A stretch of DNA of 5,344 bases from assembly GCA_934373235.1 (NCBI GenBank), contig CAKROW010000119.1:1-5344 (forward strand), read 5' to 3'. How positions within the stretch are numbered: the stretch's first letter is position 1; each line of letters opens with the position of its first letter. The notes beneath the pieces were generated by a model. That model had not been told where the DNA came from. It did no database searches and saw only the letters and a program-made list of their open reading frames with translations. Of the stretch, positions 1-5,344 are shown piece after piece. The translations under genes were made by a program, and so were the position numbers. Source of the stretch: an uncultured Blautia sp. Lineage in GTDB: Bacteria; Bacillota; Clostridia; Lachnospirales; Lachnospiraceae.

Positions 1-75
1 GCTGCCCAGGCGGTCGGCTTCTTATTCACTGCACTCCCTGTAGGTAATCCTACTTTCCGCCAGTCATGCAGCTTC
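1..75 (-). promoter_or_regulatory. ZTP (pfl-motif) riboswitch aptamer, 5' leader of an off-window gene
   Basis: Read on the minus strand, this RNA has the hallmark blocks of the ZTP/ZMP-sensing pfl motif in order. P1 pairs GCTGCA (67-72) with TGCAGT (28-33), including one G-U pair. The conserved TGACTGGCGG follows P1. P2 is GTAGG-ATTA-CCTAC (40-53), followed by AGGGAG. After a short linker come GCCGACCGCCTGGGC and the P3 segment (4-18). The expected pseudoknot is present: GGCGG (57-61) can pair with CCGCC (9-13). From memory, the Fusobacterium ulcerans aptamer has GACGG/CCGUC at the same place, so the change is compensatory. ZTP riboswitches sense an AICAR-derived alarmone of 10-formyl-tetrahydrofolate shortage and usually switch on purine or one-carbon genes such as purH, fhs, glyA or folD. 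The controlled gene and expression platform lie beyond position 1, so neither the target nor the mechanism can be read here. Confidence 0.93.
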
Positions 76-82
76 TTTTCAT

Positions 83-111
83 ATACTACAATACTTTTTC
101 AGGATTTTCAA
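83..111 (-). promoter_or_regulatory. Sigma-A-type promoter driving the ZTP riboswitch transcript
   Basis: On the minus strand a -35 box TTGAAA (106-111) is followed, after exactly 17 nt, by a -10 box TAGTAT (83-88). A start site about 7 nt further on would fall near 75-76, a few bases before the P1 helix of the riboswitch, which is where a leader RNA would be expected to begin. The -35 box lies just 10 nt past the stop codon of the amidase gene. The -10 box matches the consensus at 4 of 6 positions, so the call rests mainly on spacing and position. Confidence 0.65.
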
Positions 112-121
112 CCCTAAAATT

Positions 122-970
122 TCAGGATTCTGATAAATTTTCCTGCAGGACATAATCGTTGGCGATCTGTTCCTGAATATCTGCTTTCATCTGAAGCCAT
201 GCTTCCGGGTTATCCACATAATACCTTGGGCACTCTTTGCCGGTCACATCATAGTGGCGGATCACCTGATCCACATCCAGTCCAAAACGGGTACACAGCC
301 AGGCTGTCAGTTTAACTGCAGAATCATATGTTGCATCATTGAATTTTCCCGCTTCATCAGGATGACAACACTCAATGGAAATAGTATCCACATTTCTGGA
401 ATTAGTAGCATAAGACATTTCTGATGTAGGGATACACTGTATCACCTCTCCCTCCAATCCCACTACAAAGTGGCTGCTGACCTTGTTTTCCCCGGTCTGG
501 GAAAGATTTTCAAAATAATTCCGGTTGTTCATGGCTGTTGCCCCCGGATTGGCTGTATAGTGGATCGCTATGTAATTCACCTGCTCTATGGGAAGCTGGG
601 GCCTGGAATAGGGATTTGGGGTAAGAAGCTCCACGTCAATATATGGAGCACCCTCTTTCTGCCACTGTTCCACGCCTCCTGTGGATGTTGCTTCCCGGAC
701 CGTATCCTCTGTATTCTGCTCTGTGTCACTGCCCCAGTACCCTTCCTGCCACATTTTAAAGCAGGCTGCACCCATTGCCACAACTGCCATCACTACAAAA
801 ACGACCACAATACAGGATATGACTTTGCGCAGACCTGAATGTGTTCTTCCTGTTCTGCGTTTACGGCGCTTCTCTTTTTTTTCTTTTGGTACCGGCTCAG
901 ACCTGGCTTTTTTTACTGAAACAGGCCGCCCACTGTGGGACGGCCTGGCACTTTTCTTTTTATTATTCAT
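122..970 (-). CDS. Membrane-anchored N-acetylmuramoyl-L-alanine amidase (Amidase_2 family)
   Basis: A 282-aa cell-wall hydrolase predicted to cut the bond between N-acetylmuramic acid and L-alanine in peptidoglycan. Residues 1-49 are strongly basic (runs of K and R around 29-40) and should stay in the cytoplasm. Residues about 50-71 form one hydrophobic signal anchor. An acidic, Thr/Ser-rich linker (about 80-105) precedes the catalytic domain (about 125-265). The Amidase_2 zinc site is visible: H137 in AIHYT, H239 in RHYD and C247 in GKECP. E200 in SIECC and K245 fit the catalytic positions, and SSHF (165-168) is also typical. The start codon overlaps the end of guaB by 8 nt, and no good ribosome binding site precedes it, so translation is probably coupled to guaB. 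The next in-frame Met lies inside the membrane segment, which supports this start. No convincing terminator follows. The physiological role (turnover, division or sporulation) cannot be told from sequence. Confidence 0.9.
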   Translation of the reverse strand: MNNKKKSARPSHSGRPVSVKKARSEPVPKEKKEKRRKRRTGRTHSGLRKVISCIVVVFVVMAVVAMGAACFKMWQEGYWGSDTEQNTEDTVREATSTGGVEQWQKEGAPYIDVELLTPNPYSRPQLPIEQVNYIAIHYTANPGATAMNNRNYFENLSQTGENKVSSHFVVGLEGEVIQCIPTSEMSYATNSRNVDTISIECCHPDEAGKFNDATYDSAVKLTAWLCTRFGLDVDQVIRHYDVTGKECPRYYVDNPEAWLQMKADIQEQIANDYVLQENLSES

Positions 971-2417
971 CTACGCTATAGTTTGGAGCCTCTTTGGTAA
1001 TATGGATATCGTGAGGATGTGACTCTTTTAAGGATGCAGCGGAGATCTTAATAAATCTGCCTGTTTCCTTCAGTGTCTCAATATTCTCAGCACCGCAATA
1101 ACCCATACCGGATCTTAAACCACCGATAAGCTGGAATACAGTATCCTCTACATGTCCCTTATATGCTACACGGCCTTCTACGCCTTCCGGAACAAGCTTC
1201 TTGGCATTCTCCTGAAAATAACGGTCCTTGCTTCCATTCTCCATAGCTGCAATGGATCCCATTCCACGATATACCTTGTACTTTCTTCCCTGATAAAGTT
1301 CGAATGTTCCCGGGCTCTCATCACATCCGGCAAACATGCTTCCCATCATGCACACATTGGCACCGGCTGCGATAGCCTTTGTAATATCACCGGAGAACTT
1401 GATACCACCGTCAGCAATGATCGGGATACCGTACTCCCTGGCAACCTCATAGCAGTCCATAACAGCAGTAACCTGCGGAACACCGATACCTGCAACAACA
1501 CGTGTTGTACAGATAGATCCAGGTCCGATACCTACCTTGACAGCATCAACACCTGCATCAATAAGAGCCTTGGTAGCTGCACCTGTTGCCACATTACCTG
1601 CGATTACCTGAAGCTCAGGATATGCATTCTTGATCTCTCTTACAGCTCTTAAGATATTCTCTGAATGTCCGTGAGCAGAATCGATAACAATAACATCTAC
1701 GTTGGCTTTTACGAGAGCATCTACACGCGCAAGAACATTGGCTGTGATTCCTACAGCGGCACCGCAGAGAAGACGTCCCTGTGCATCCTTGGCTGCTGCC
1801 GGATACTTGATCTGTTTCTCAATGTCCTTGATGGTGATCAGTCCCTTTAAATTAAAGTCATCATCTACAATGGGTAATTTCTCCTTGCGGGATCTGGCAA
1901 GGATCTTCTTGGCTTCCTCAAGTGTGATTCCTTCCTTGGCTGTGATCAGTCCCTCAGATGTCATACACTCCTTGATCTTCCTGCTGTAATCTGTCTCAAA
2001 TTTAAGGTCACGGTTGGTAATGATTCCTACAAGCTTTCTTCCCTCTGTGATCGGAACACCGGAAATACGGTATTTCGCCATCAGATCATTGGCATCCTTC
2101 AGTGTATGATCTGCTGAAAGATAAAACGGGTCTGTGATAACACCATTCTCAGAACGCTTAACCTTATCTACCTCTTCTGCCTGTGCCTCAATGGACATGT
2201 TCTTGTGAATGATACCGATACCACCCTGTCTGGCCATAGCAATTGCCATTCTGTGCTCTGTAACAGTGTCCATTCCCGCACTCATCATGGGGATATTCAG
2301 CTTTACTTTCTTGGTTAAATACGTTGAAACATCAACCTGATTCGGGATTACCTTTGAATAGGCCGGAACTAACAGGACGTCATCAAATGTAATGCCTTCA
2401 CCAATAATAGTACCCAT
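963..2417 (-). CDS. guaB: Inosine-5'-monophosphate dehydrogenase
   Basis: Cytosolic enzyme that oxidises IMP to XMP with NAD+, the first committed and usually rate-limiting step to GMP. At 484 aa it has the normal bacterial length. The N-terminal barrel part opens with GITFDDVLLVPAYS (8-21), followed by MMSAGMDTVTE (44-54). Two CBS domains are inserted at about 93-205 (with GVPI and LPIV motifs); in this family they bind purine nucleotides allosterically. The barrel resumes with IDSAHGHS (245-252), the loop GIGPGSICTTR (296-306) carrying the catalytic C303, the phosphate-binding PIIADGGI (332-339), and the flap dyad R399-Y400. EGVEGRV (411-417) is also typical. The ribosome binding site GGGAGG (2425-2430) sits 7 nt before the ATG. 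An ATG at 2420-2422 is out of frame and too close to that site. The gene has its own promoter directly upstream, and its stop overlaps the amidase start. Confidence 0.98.
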   Translation of the reverse strand: MGTIIGEGITFDDVLLVPAYSKVIPNQVDVSTYLTKKVKLNIPMMSAGMDTVTEHRMAIAMARQGGIGIIHKNMSIEAQAEEVDKVKRSENGVITDPFYLSADHTLKDANDLMAKYRISGVPITEGRKLVGIITNRDLKFETDYSRKIKECMTSEGLITAKEGITLEEAKKILARSRKEKLPIVDDDFNLKGLITIKDIEKQIKYPAAAKDAQGRLLCGAAVGITANVLARVDALVKANVDVIVIDSAHGHSENILRAVREIKNAYPELQVIAGNVATGAATKALIDAGVDAVKVGIGPGSICTTRVVAGIGVPQVTAVMDCYEVAREYGIPIIADGGIKFSGDITKAIAAGANVCMMGSMFAGCDESPGTFELYQGRKYKVYRGMGSIAAMENGSKDRYFQENAKKLVPEGVEGRVAYKGHVEDTVFQLIGGLRSGMGYCGAENIETLKETGRFIKISAASLKESHPHDIHITKEAPNYSVDE

Positions 2418-2464
2418 TGCATTTCCTCCCTTGTATATGAAATTATATTTTGAATTTGTCCACT

Positions 2465-2493
2465 AGTGTAACAAAAAACAGAATCTGTGTCAA
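2465..2493 (-). promoter_or_regulatory. guaB promoter (sigma-A type, extended -10)
   Basis: On the minus strand a perfect -35 box TTGACA (2488-2493) is followed by a 17-nt spacer (2471-2487) and the -10 box TACACT (2465-2470). A TGT directly before the -10 adds an extended -10 TG motif. The -35 box physically overlaps the TGA stop codon (2490-2492) of the upstream membrane-protein gene. The predicted start near 2458 gives a leader of about 40 nt, too short for a typical purine riboswitch, and I see no PurR-box-like sequence. A small ACAG-ATT-CTGT hairpin followed by six T residues lies in the spacer; it might act as a weak terminator for the gene upstream. Confidence 0.82.
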
Positions 2494-2993
2494 TCCAAAA
2501 AAACTTTACTTGGTGCAGAATTTTTCATGGTCTCTGCCAGATGCTCATCCGGCTCAAGGATGATCTTGCAGGTTTCTCCACCGTCTTTGGTGATAAGAGC
2601 ATAGCGTTTATGGTCCTCGATCCCCGAAGAGTAGTCCAGTACCTTCATCTTCTGGTTGGCATTGTAATAATCCATTCTGTGGGATTTGAGAGGTGCCATG
2701 ATGTCTGCATCCGAAAGCTGGATGGATTTCACTCTCTTTCTCTTGGTCTTGGACATGATCATATCCACGTCAAGTTCTCCATTCACAAAAAGATACTCAA
2801 ATTCCAGGTCTGTCTTGGGAATGATAAAATAATAGCTTACAATGCCAAGAACAATGCCTGCAATGAGAAGAGGCCACATAACAAGCCCTCCCAGGATCAG
2901 GAGTACCGAGAGTCCGATAAGACCGAATTTTACAGCCTTATCCTTACCTGTCTGCTGCTTTTTTACAAGAAGCTCTGAATATAAGTCACTCAT
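2490..2993 (-). CDS. Uncharacterised small membrane protein (DUF6106-like)
   Basis: A 167-aa protein without a recognisable enzymatic motif. A polar N-terminus (MSDLYSELLVKKQQ) leads into two closely spaced hydrophobic segments at about 21-39 and 41-57, separated by a Trp-Pro, which suggests a membrane hairpin. The remaining 110 residues are soluble and probably cytoplasmic, with predicted beta-rich stretches (TDLEFEYLFVNGELDVDMI, 61-79), a basic patch KTKRKR (82-87), and a conserved-looking LEPDEHLAETMKN near the end. The arrangement resembles, from memory, the DUF6106 family of Clostridia; I cannot confirm this without a profile search. The start is supported by the AAAGGAA ribosome binding site (3001-3007), 7 nt before the ATG. 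It sits alone between groESL and guaB with its own promoter. The soluble domain recalls PH-like or membrane-associated folds, but that is a guess and no function is assigned. Confidence 0.87.
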   Translation of the reverse strand: MSDLYSELLVKKQQTGKDKAVKFGLIGLSVLLILGGLVMWPLLIAGIVLGIVSYYFIIPKTDLEFEYLFVNGELDVDMIMSKTKRKRVKSIQLSDADIMAPLKSHRMDYYNANQKMKVLDYSSGIEDHKRYALITKDGGETCKIILEPDEHLAETMKNSAPSKVFLD

Positions 2994-3024
2994 TTCTTTC
3001 TTCCTTTCGTAGTTTTCATAATTT

Positions 3025-3040
3025 ACTGACTTTTATCAGT
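3025..3040. repeat. Short inverted repeat overlapping the -10 region of the membrane-protein gene
   Basis: ACTGA (3025-3029) and TCAGT (3036-3040) form a perfect 5-bp inverted repeat with a 6-nt centre. It begins inside the -10 box and covers the predicted start site, a typical place for a repressor operator. At this length it could easily be chance, so it is recorded only as visible structure. Confidence 0.3.
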
Positions 3041-3066
3041 ATAGCACAAAAGGGAGTCTGCGTCTA
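3038..3066 (-). promoter_or_regulatory. Promoter of the small membrane-protein gene (extended -10)
   Basis: On the minus strand the extended -10 element TGC-TATACT (3038-3046) is a strong match. At exactly 17 nt spacing a -35 box TAGACG (3061-3066) matches the consensus at 4 of 6 positions. The -35 box and most of the spacer lie inside the hairpin that ends the groESL operon. The predicted start is near 3031, giving a leader of about 38 nt before the ATG. A separate promoter would free this gene from heat-shock control by HrcA. Confidence 0.72.
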
Positions 3067-3082
3067 TGACACAGGCTCCCTT
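3048..3082 (-). terminator. Probable intrinsic terminator of groESL
   Basis: AAGGGAGTCTG (3050-3060) pairs with CAGGCTCCCTT (3072-3082) over 11 bp with one G-T wobble. Beyond a single mismatch, GTC/GAC adds three more pairs around a TAT loop. Read on the minus strand the stem ends in CTCCCTTTTG, so only four T residues follow the GC-rich part. It lies about 58 nt after the groEL stop codon. The hairpin is strong but the T-tract is short, so termination may be partial and some read-through into the next gene is possible. Confidence 0.72.
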
Positions 3083-3140
3083 AAATTGTGAACTTTTATA
3101 CCTGCATGAGATTCAAACGGATATTTTCAGATCTGTCTGA

Positions 3141-4760
3141 TTACATCATTCCCATTCCCGGGTTTGCAGCCGGAGCAGGAGTATCTTCTTTGATAGTGGA
3201 AACTACAGCCTCTGTTGTAAGGAGTGTGGACGCAACACTTGTAGCGTTCTGCAGTGCACTTCTTGTAACCTTAGCCGGGTCAAGGATTCCGTTCTCAACC
3301 ATATTTACATATTTCTCATTGAGAGCATCGAAACCTGTACCAACCTCAGACTCCCTTACTTTATTGATGATAACAGCGCCTTCCAGTCCGGCATTTGCAG
3401 CAATGTGGAACAGCGGAGCCTCAAGTGCTTTCAGGATAACATAAGCACCTGTCTTCTCGTCTCCCTCAAGTGTTGTTGCAAGTTTTGCAACCTCTTTGGA
3501 AGCGTGGATATAAGCAGATCCGCCACCTGCAATGATACCTTCCTCAACAGCAGCTCTTGTTGCTGCGAGAGCATCCTCAAGACGAAGTTTTGCTTCTTTC
3601 ATCTCTGTCTCAGTAGCAGCACCAACACGGATAACAGCTACGCCACCAGCCAGTTTTGCAAGTCTCTCCTGAAGTTTTTCTTTGTCGAACTCGGATTTTG
3701 TCTCCTCGATCTGAGCACGGATCTGAGCAACACGTTTTGCGATAGCTTCTTTATCTCCAAGACCATCAACAATAACTGTGTTCTCTTTTGCAACCTTAAC
3801 GGATTTTGCACGTCCAAGCTGCTCCATTGTAGCTTCTTTCAGGTCAAGACCAAGCTCATCAGAGATTACCTGGCCGCCTGTAAGGATTGCGATATCCTGA
3901 AGCATCTCTTTTCTTCTGTCGCCATATCCGGGAGCTTTGACAGCTACTACCTGGAATGTTCCTCTCAGTTTGTTTACGATAAGAGTTGTAAGAGCCTCGC
4001 CCTCAACATCCTCAGCGATGATAAGAAGTTTTGCACCTGCCTGAACGACCTGCTCAAGAAGCGGAAGGATCTCCTGGATGTTGCTGATCTTCTTGTCTGT
4101 GATCAGGATGTACGGATCATCAAGAGTTGCCTCCATCTTCTCCATATCTGTTGACATGTATGCGGAAATATATCCACGGTCAAACTGCATACCTTCTACA
4201 AGGTCAAGCTCTGTATGCATGGTCTTGGACTCTTCAACAGTGATAACACCATCTTTGGAAACTTTTTCCATAGCGTCAGCAACAAGCTGTCCTACTGTCT
4301 CATCACTTGCAGAGATTGATGCTACGTTAGCAATCTGCTCTTTGCCACTGATCGTCTGGCTCATGCTCTTAATAGCCTCTACAGCTACATCTGTTGCTTT
4401 CTTCATTCCTTTTCTGAGGATGATCGGGTTTGCACCTGCTGCCAAGTTCTTCATTCCTTCGTGTACCATTGCCTGTGCAAGTACAGTTGCTGTTGTAGTA
4501 CCATCACCGGCTACATCGTTGGTCTTGGATGCAACCTCCTTGATGATCTGGGCACCCATATTCTCGAATCCGTCCTCAAGCTCGATCTCTTTTGCAATGG
4601 AAACACCATCATTTGTGATAAGCGGAGCACCGAAAGATTTGTCAAGTACTACATTTCTTCCTTTCGGTCCAAGTGTTACTCTTACTGTATCTGCAAGTTT
4701 ATTTACACCAGCCTCAAGTGCTGCTCTTGCTTCTGCGCCATATTTGATTTCTTTTGCCAT
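3141..4760 (-). CDS. groEL: Chaperonin GroEL (Hsp60, large subunit)
   Basis: ATP-driven folding chamber subunit; fourteen copies form a double ring capped by GroES in the cytosol. The 539-aa product is full length. Visible landmarks: MAKEIKYG start; TLGPKGRNV (29-37) in the nucleotide pocket; NDGVSIAKEIELED (50-63) with D51; GDGTTTAT (85-92) with D86, matching the catalytic region of E. coli GroEL; an apical-domain stretch VAVKAPGYGDRRKEML; and the chaperonin signature AAVEEGIIAGGG, preceded by the Asp of LEDALAATR that matches E. coli D398. The C-terminal tail is short (PGMGMM) rather than a long GGM repeat. The start is set at 4760 because the AGGAGG site (4770-4775) lies 9 nt upstream and the family begins MAK. 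An in-frame ATG at 4764-4766 would leave only 3 nt. The gene follows groES by 30 nt in one operon under CIRCE control. Confidence 0.99.
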   Translation of the reverse strand: MAKEIKYGAEARAALEAGVNKLADTVRVTLGPKGRNVVLDKSFGAPLITNDGVSIAKEIELEDGFENMGAQIIKEVASKTNDVAGDGTTTATVLAQAMVHEGMKNLAAGANPIILRKGMKKATDVAVEAIKSMSQTISGKEQIANVASISASDETVGQLVADAMEKVSKDGVITVEESKTMHTELDLVEGMQFDRGYISAYMSTDMEKMEATLDDPYILITDKKISNIQEILPLLEQVVQAGAKLLIIAEDVEGEALTTLIVNKLRGTFQVVAVKAPGYGDRRKEMLQDIAILTGGQVISDELGLDLKEATMEQLGRAKSVKVAKENTVIVDGLGDKEAIAKRVAQIRAQIEETKSEFDKEKLQERLAKLAGGVAVIRVGAATETEMKEAKLRLEDALAATRAAVEEGIIAGGGSAYIHASKEVAKLATTLEGDEKTGAYVILKALEAPLFHIAANAGLEGAVIINKVRESEVGTGFDALNEKYVNMVENGILDPAKVTRSALQNATSVASTLLTTEAVVSTIKEDTPAPAANPGMGMM

Positions 4761-4769
4761 GATCATTTT

Positions 4770-4775
4770 CCTCCT
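4770..4775 (-). promoter_or_regulatory. groEL ribosome binding site that decides the start
   Basis: AGGAGG on the minus strand. It stands 9 nt from the ATG at 4758-4760 but only 3 nt from the upstream in-frame ATG at 4764-4766. The product therefore begins MAKEIK, as in other GroEL proteins, and not MIMAKEIK. Confidence 0.9.
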
Positions 4776-4790
4776 GTTTATATTCTGGGA

Positions 4791-5075
4791 TTATTTTACG
4801 ATTGCAAGGATATCATTCTGTTTTACGATGATAACGTCTTCTCCGTCCATCTTCACTTCTGTTCCTGCGTATTTGGAATAGATTACAACATTTCCGACTT
4901 CAACTTCCATCTTAACCTCTTTGCCGTCAACCACTCCACCAGGTCCTACAGCGATAACCTCTGCCTGCTGTGGTTTCTCCTGTGCCTGTCCGGGAAGTAC
5001 GATACCGGATTTTGTTGTCTCCTCTGCTTCTAACTGTTTTAATACAACTCTGTCGCCTAAAGGTACTAACTTCAT
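4791..5075 (-). CDS. groES: Co-chaperonin GroES (Hsp10, small subunit)
   Basis: Heptameric lid that binds the apical domains of GroEL and closes the folding chamber. The 94-aa length is normal for the family. The N-terminus KLVPLGDRVVLK (2-13) is the typical opening strand. The mobile loop EETTKSGIVLPGQAQEKPQ (18-36) carries the hydrophobic IVL tripeptide (25-27) that contacts GroEL. VIAVGPG (40-46) precedes the roof region, and GEDVIIVKQNDILAIV closes the barrel. A strong AAAGGAGG site (5086-5093) lies 10 nt before the ATG. It is the first gene of the groES-groEL operon, preceded by CIRCE and a sigma-A-like promoter, so HrcA repression with heat induction is expected. Confidence 0.99.
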   Translation of the reverse strand: MKLVPLGDRVVLKQLEAEETTKSGIVLPGQAQEKPQQAEVIAVGPGGVVDGKEVKMEVEVGNVVIYSKYAGTEVKMDGEDVIIVKQNDILAIVK

Positions 5076-5115
5076 GATCTATGTTCCTCCTTTAATATGA
5101 GTCATTTTTCGCTTG

Positions 5116-5142
5116 CTAGCACTCACTTATTTCGAGTGCTAA
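5116..5142. promoter_or_regulatory. CIRCE operator (HrcA binding site)
   Basis: CTAGCACTC (5116-5124), a 9-nt spacer and GAGTGCTAA (5134-5142) match the CIRCE consensus TTAGCACTC-N9-GAGTGCTAA at 17 of 18 arm positions. The single change is the outermost base of the arm nearest groES. The element lies about 40 nt before the groES start codon and directly after the predicted transcription start. HrcA bound here would block initiation, and the transcribed repeat can also form a hairpin in the mRNA leader. hrcA itself is not in the window. Confidence 0.97.
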
Positions 5143-5153
5143 TCACTATGCTT

Positions 5154-5182
5154 ATATTATTGAATTTATTATTTTTCTGCAA
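5154..5182 (-). promoter_or_regulatory. Predicted groESL promoter (sigma-A type)
   Basis: On the minus strand TTGCAG (5177-5182) and TAATAT (5154-5159) are separated by 17 nt, placing the start site around 5147, just before CIRCE. Both boxes are imperfect (3 and 4 of 6). TATAAG (5151-5156) is an alternative -10 box with a 20-nt spacing. The A-rich stretch further upstream could act as an UP element. Position relative to CIRCE is the strongest argument. Confidence 0.6.
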
Positions 5183-5275
5183 CTCTTTTAAGCTATATAT
5201 ATAATATATTATTCTCATATTATCTAATTTATACTCTTTTTTTCTCACGTTTTCTTAATTTCATGATTTATTTCA
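5183..5275. other. AT-rich spacer upstream of the groESL promoter
   Basis: This stretch is almost entirely A and T, with alternating TA runs (about 5193-5212, containing the palindrome TAATATATTA) and a run of seven A residues on the minus strand (5237-5243). I see no credible gene, second CIRCE or CtsR-type repeat. It may help promoter activity through DNA bending or RNA polymerase alpha-subunit contacts, which is inference. Confidence 0.5.
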
Positions 5276-5306
5276 ATTTTATGCCCTATAACAAAGGGCA
5301 TAAAAT
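5276..5306. repeat. 12-bp perfect inverted repeat
   Basis: ATTTTATGCCCT (5276-5287) and AGGGCATAAAAT (5295-5306) are perfectly complementary around a 7-nt loop. On either strand the T-run comes before the GC core and the A-run after it, the opposite of an intrinsic terminator. Its outer edge overlaps the T-rich tail of the neighbouring terminator. It could be a back-up 3'-end hairpin that protects the upstream mRNA, or a protein-binding site. Confidence 0.75.
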
Positions 5307-5335
5307 AAGACTGTCCCATCTCCCGGAACAGCCTT
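5300..5335 (-). terminator. Intrinsic terminator of a gene beyond the right edge
   Basis: On the minus strand AAGGCTGTTCC (5325-5335) pairs with GGGACAGTCTT (5307-5317) over 11 bp with two G-T wobbles, around a 7-nt loop. The stem runs into a T-rich tail, CTTATTTTAT. This is the normal polarity for ending a minus-strand transcript coming from outside the window. No coding sequence of that gene can be assigned in the last few bases. Confidence 0.78.
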
Positions 5336-5344
5336 ATCCTGTAA

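Noticed and set aside
97..129. 10-bp direct repeat TTTCAGGATT at 97-106 and 120-129
   Set aside because: Only two copies in AT-rich DNA, one inside the amidase stop region; it is explained by chance and has no flanking element.
3127..3140. Small hairpin TCAGA-CAGA-TCTGA directly after the groEL stop codon
   Set aside because: The stem is only 5 bp and no T-tract follows, and a much stronger hairpin lies further downstream.
3405..4154. Long plus-strand open frame opposite groEL (also similar ones opposite groEL/groES and guaB)
   Set aside because: The translations are Cys/Ser-rich, low-complexity mirror images of well-conserved genes and have no family resemblance; they are shadows of groEL, groES and guaB.
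4761..4766. Upstream in-frame ATG giving GroEL a two-residue longer N-terminus (MIMAKE)
   Set aside because: Only 3 nt separate it from the AGGAGG site, while the ATG at 4758-4760 has 9 nt and gives the family-typical MAK start.
5229..5264. Minus-strand mini open frame of 11 codons (MKLRKREKKRV)
   Set aside because: There is no ribosome binding site, and the composition simply reflects the A-rich spacer.
1..5344. Mobile element, CRISPR array, tRNA or rRNA genes
   Set aside because: No transposase or recombinase reading frame, no spaced repeats, and no recognisable tRNA or rRNA sequence on either strand.

Overview
The window reads as ordinary chromosomal housekeeping DNA from a low-to-moderate GC Gram-positive anaerobe, most likely a Clostridia member close to Lachnospiraceae. 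That placement is an inference. It rests on strong AGGAGG-type ribosome binding sites, a CIRCE operator on groESL, sigma-A-like promoters, a ZTP riboswitch, and the order groES-groEL-small membrane protein-guaB. All five genes lie on the minus strand, so transcription runs from high to low coordinates.

From the right edge inward: positions about 5300-5335 hold an intrinsic terminator for a gene lying beyond the window, followed by a second 12-bp inverted repeat. An AT-rich stretch then leads to the groES promoter and a nearly perfect CIRCE element, the HrcA binding site. groES (4791-5075) and groEL (3141-4760) form a classical heat-shock chaperonin operon closed by a hairpin near 3048-3082. 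The promoter of the next gene is built into that hairpin. That gene (2490-2993) encodes a small protein with two membrane segments, resembling an uncharacterised DUF6106-like family. guaB (963-2417), IMP dehydrogenase, follows with its own promoter, whose -35 box overlaps the stop codon of the preceding gene. A membrane-anchored N-acetylmuramoyl-L-alanine amidase (122-970) overlaps the end of guaB by 8 nt and is probably translationally coupled to it.

Positions 1-75 on the minus strand hold an almost complete ZTP (pfl-type) riboswitch aptamer with its own promoter just upstream. It is the 5' leader of a gene outside the left edge, expected to act in purine or one-carbon metabolism. guaB and this riboswitch therefore put two purine-related units side by side, although they look like separate transcription units.

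The genes look intact, with no mobile element, CRISPR array, tRNA or rRNA. I found no clear novel system. The best items beyond routine annotation are the riboswitch, the very tight packing of promoters into upstream stop codons and terminators, the unusual guaB-amidase overlap, and the uncharacterised membrane protein.
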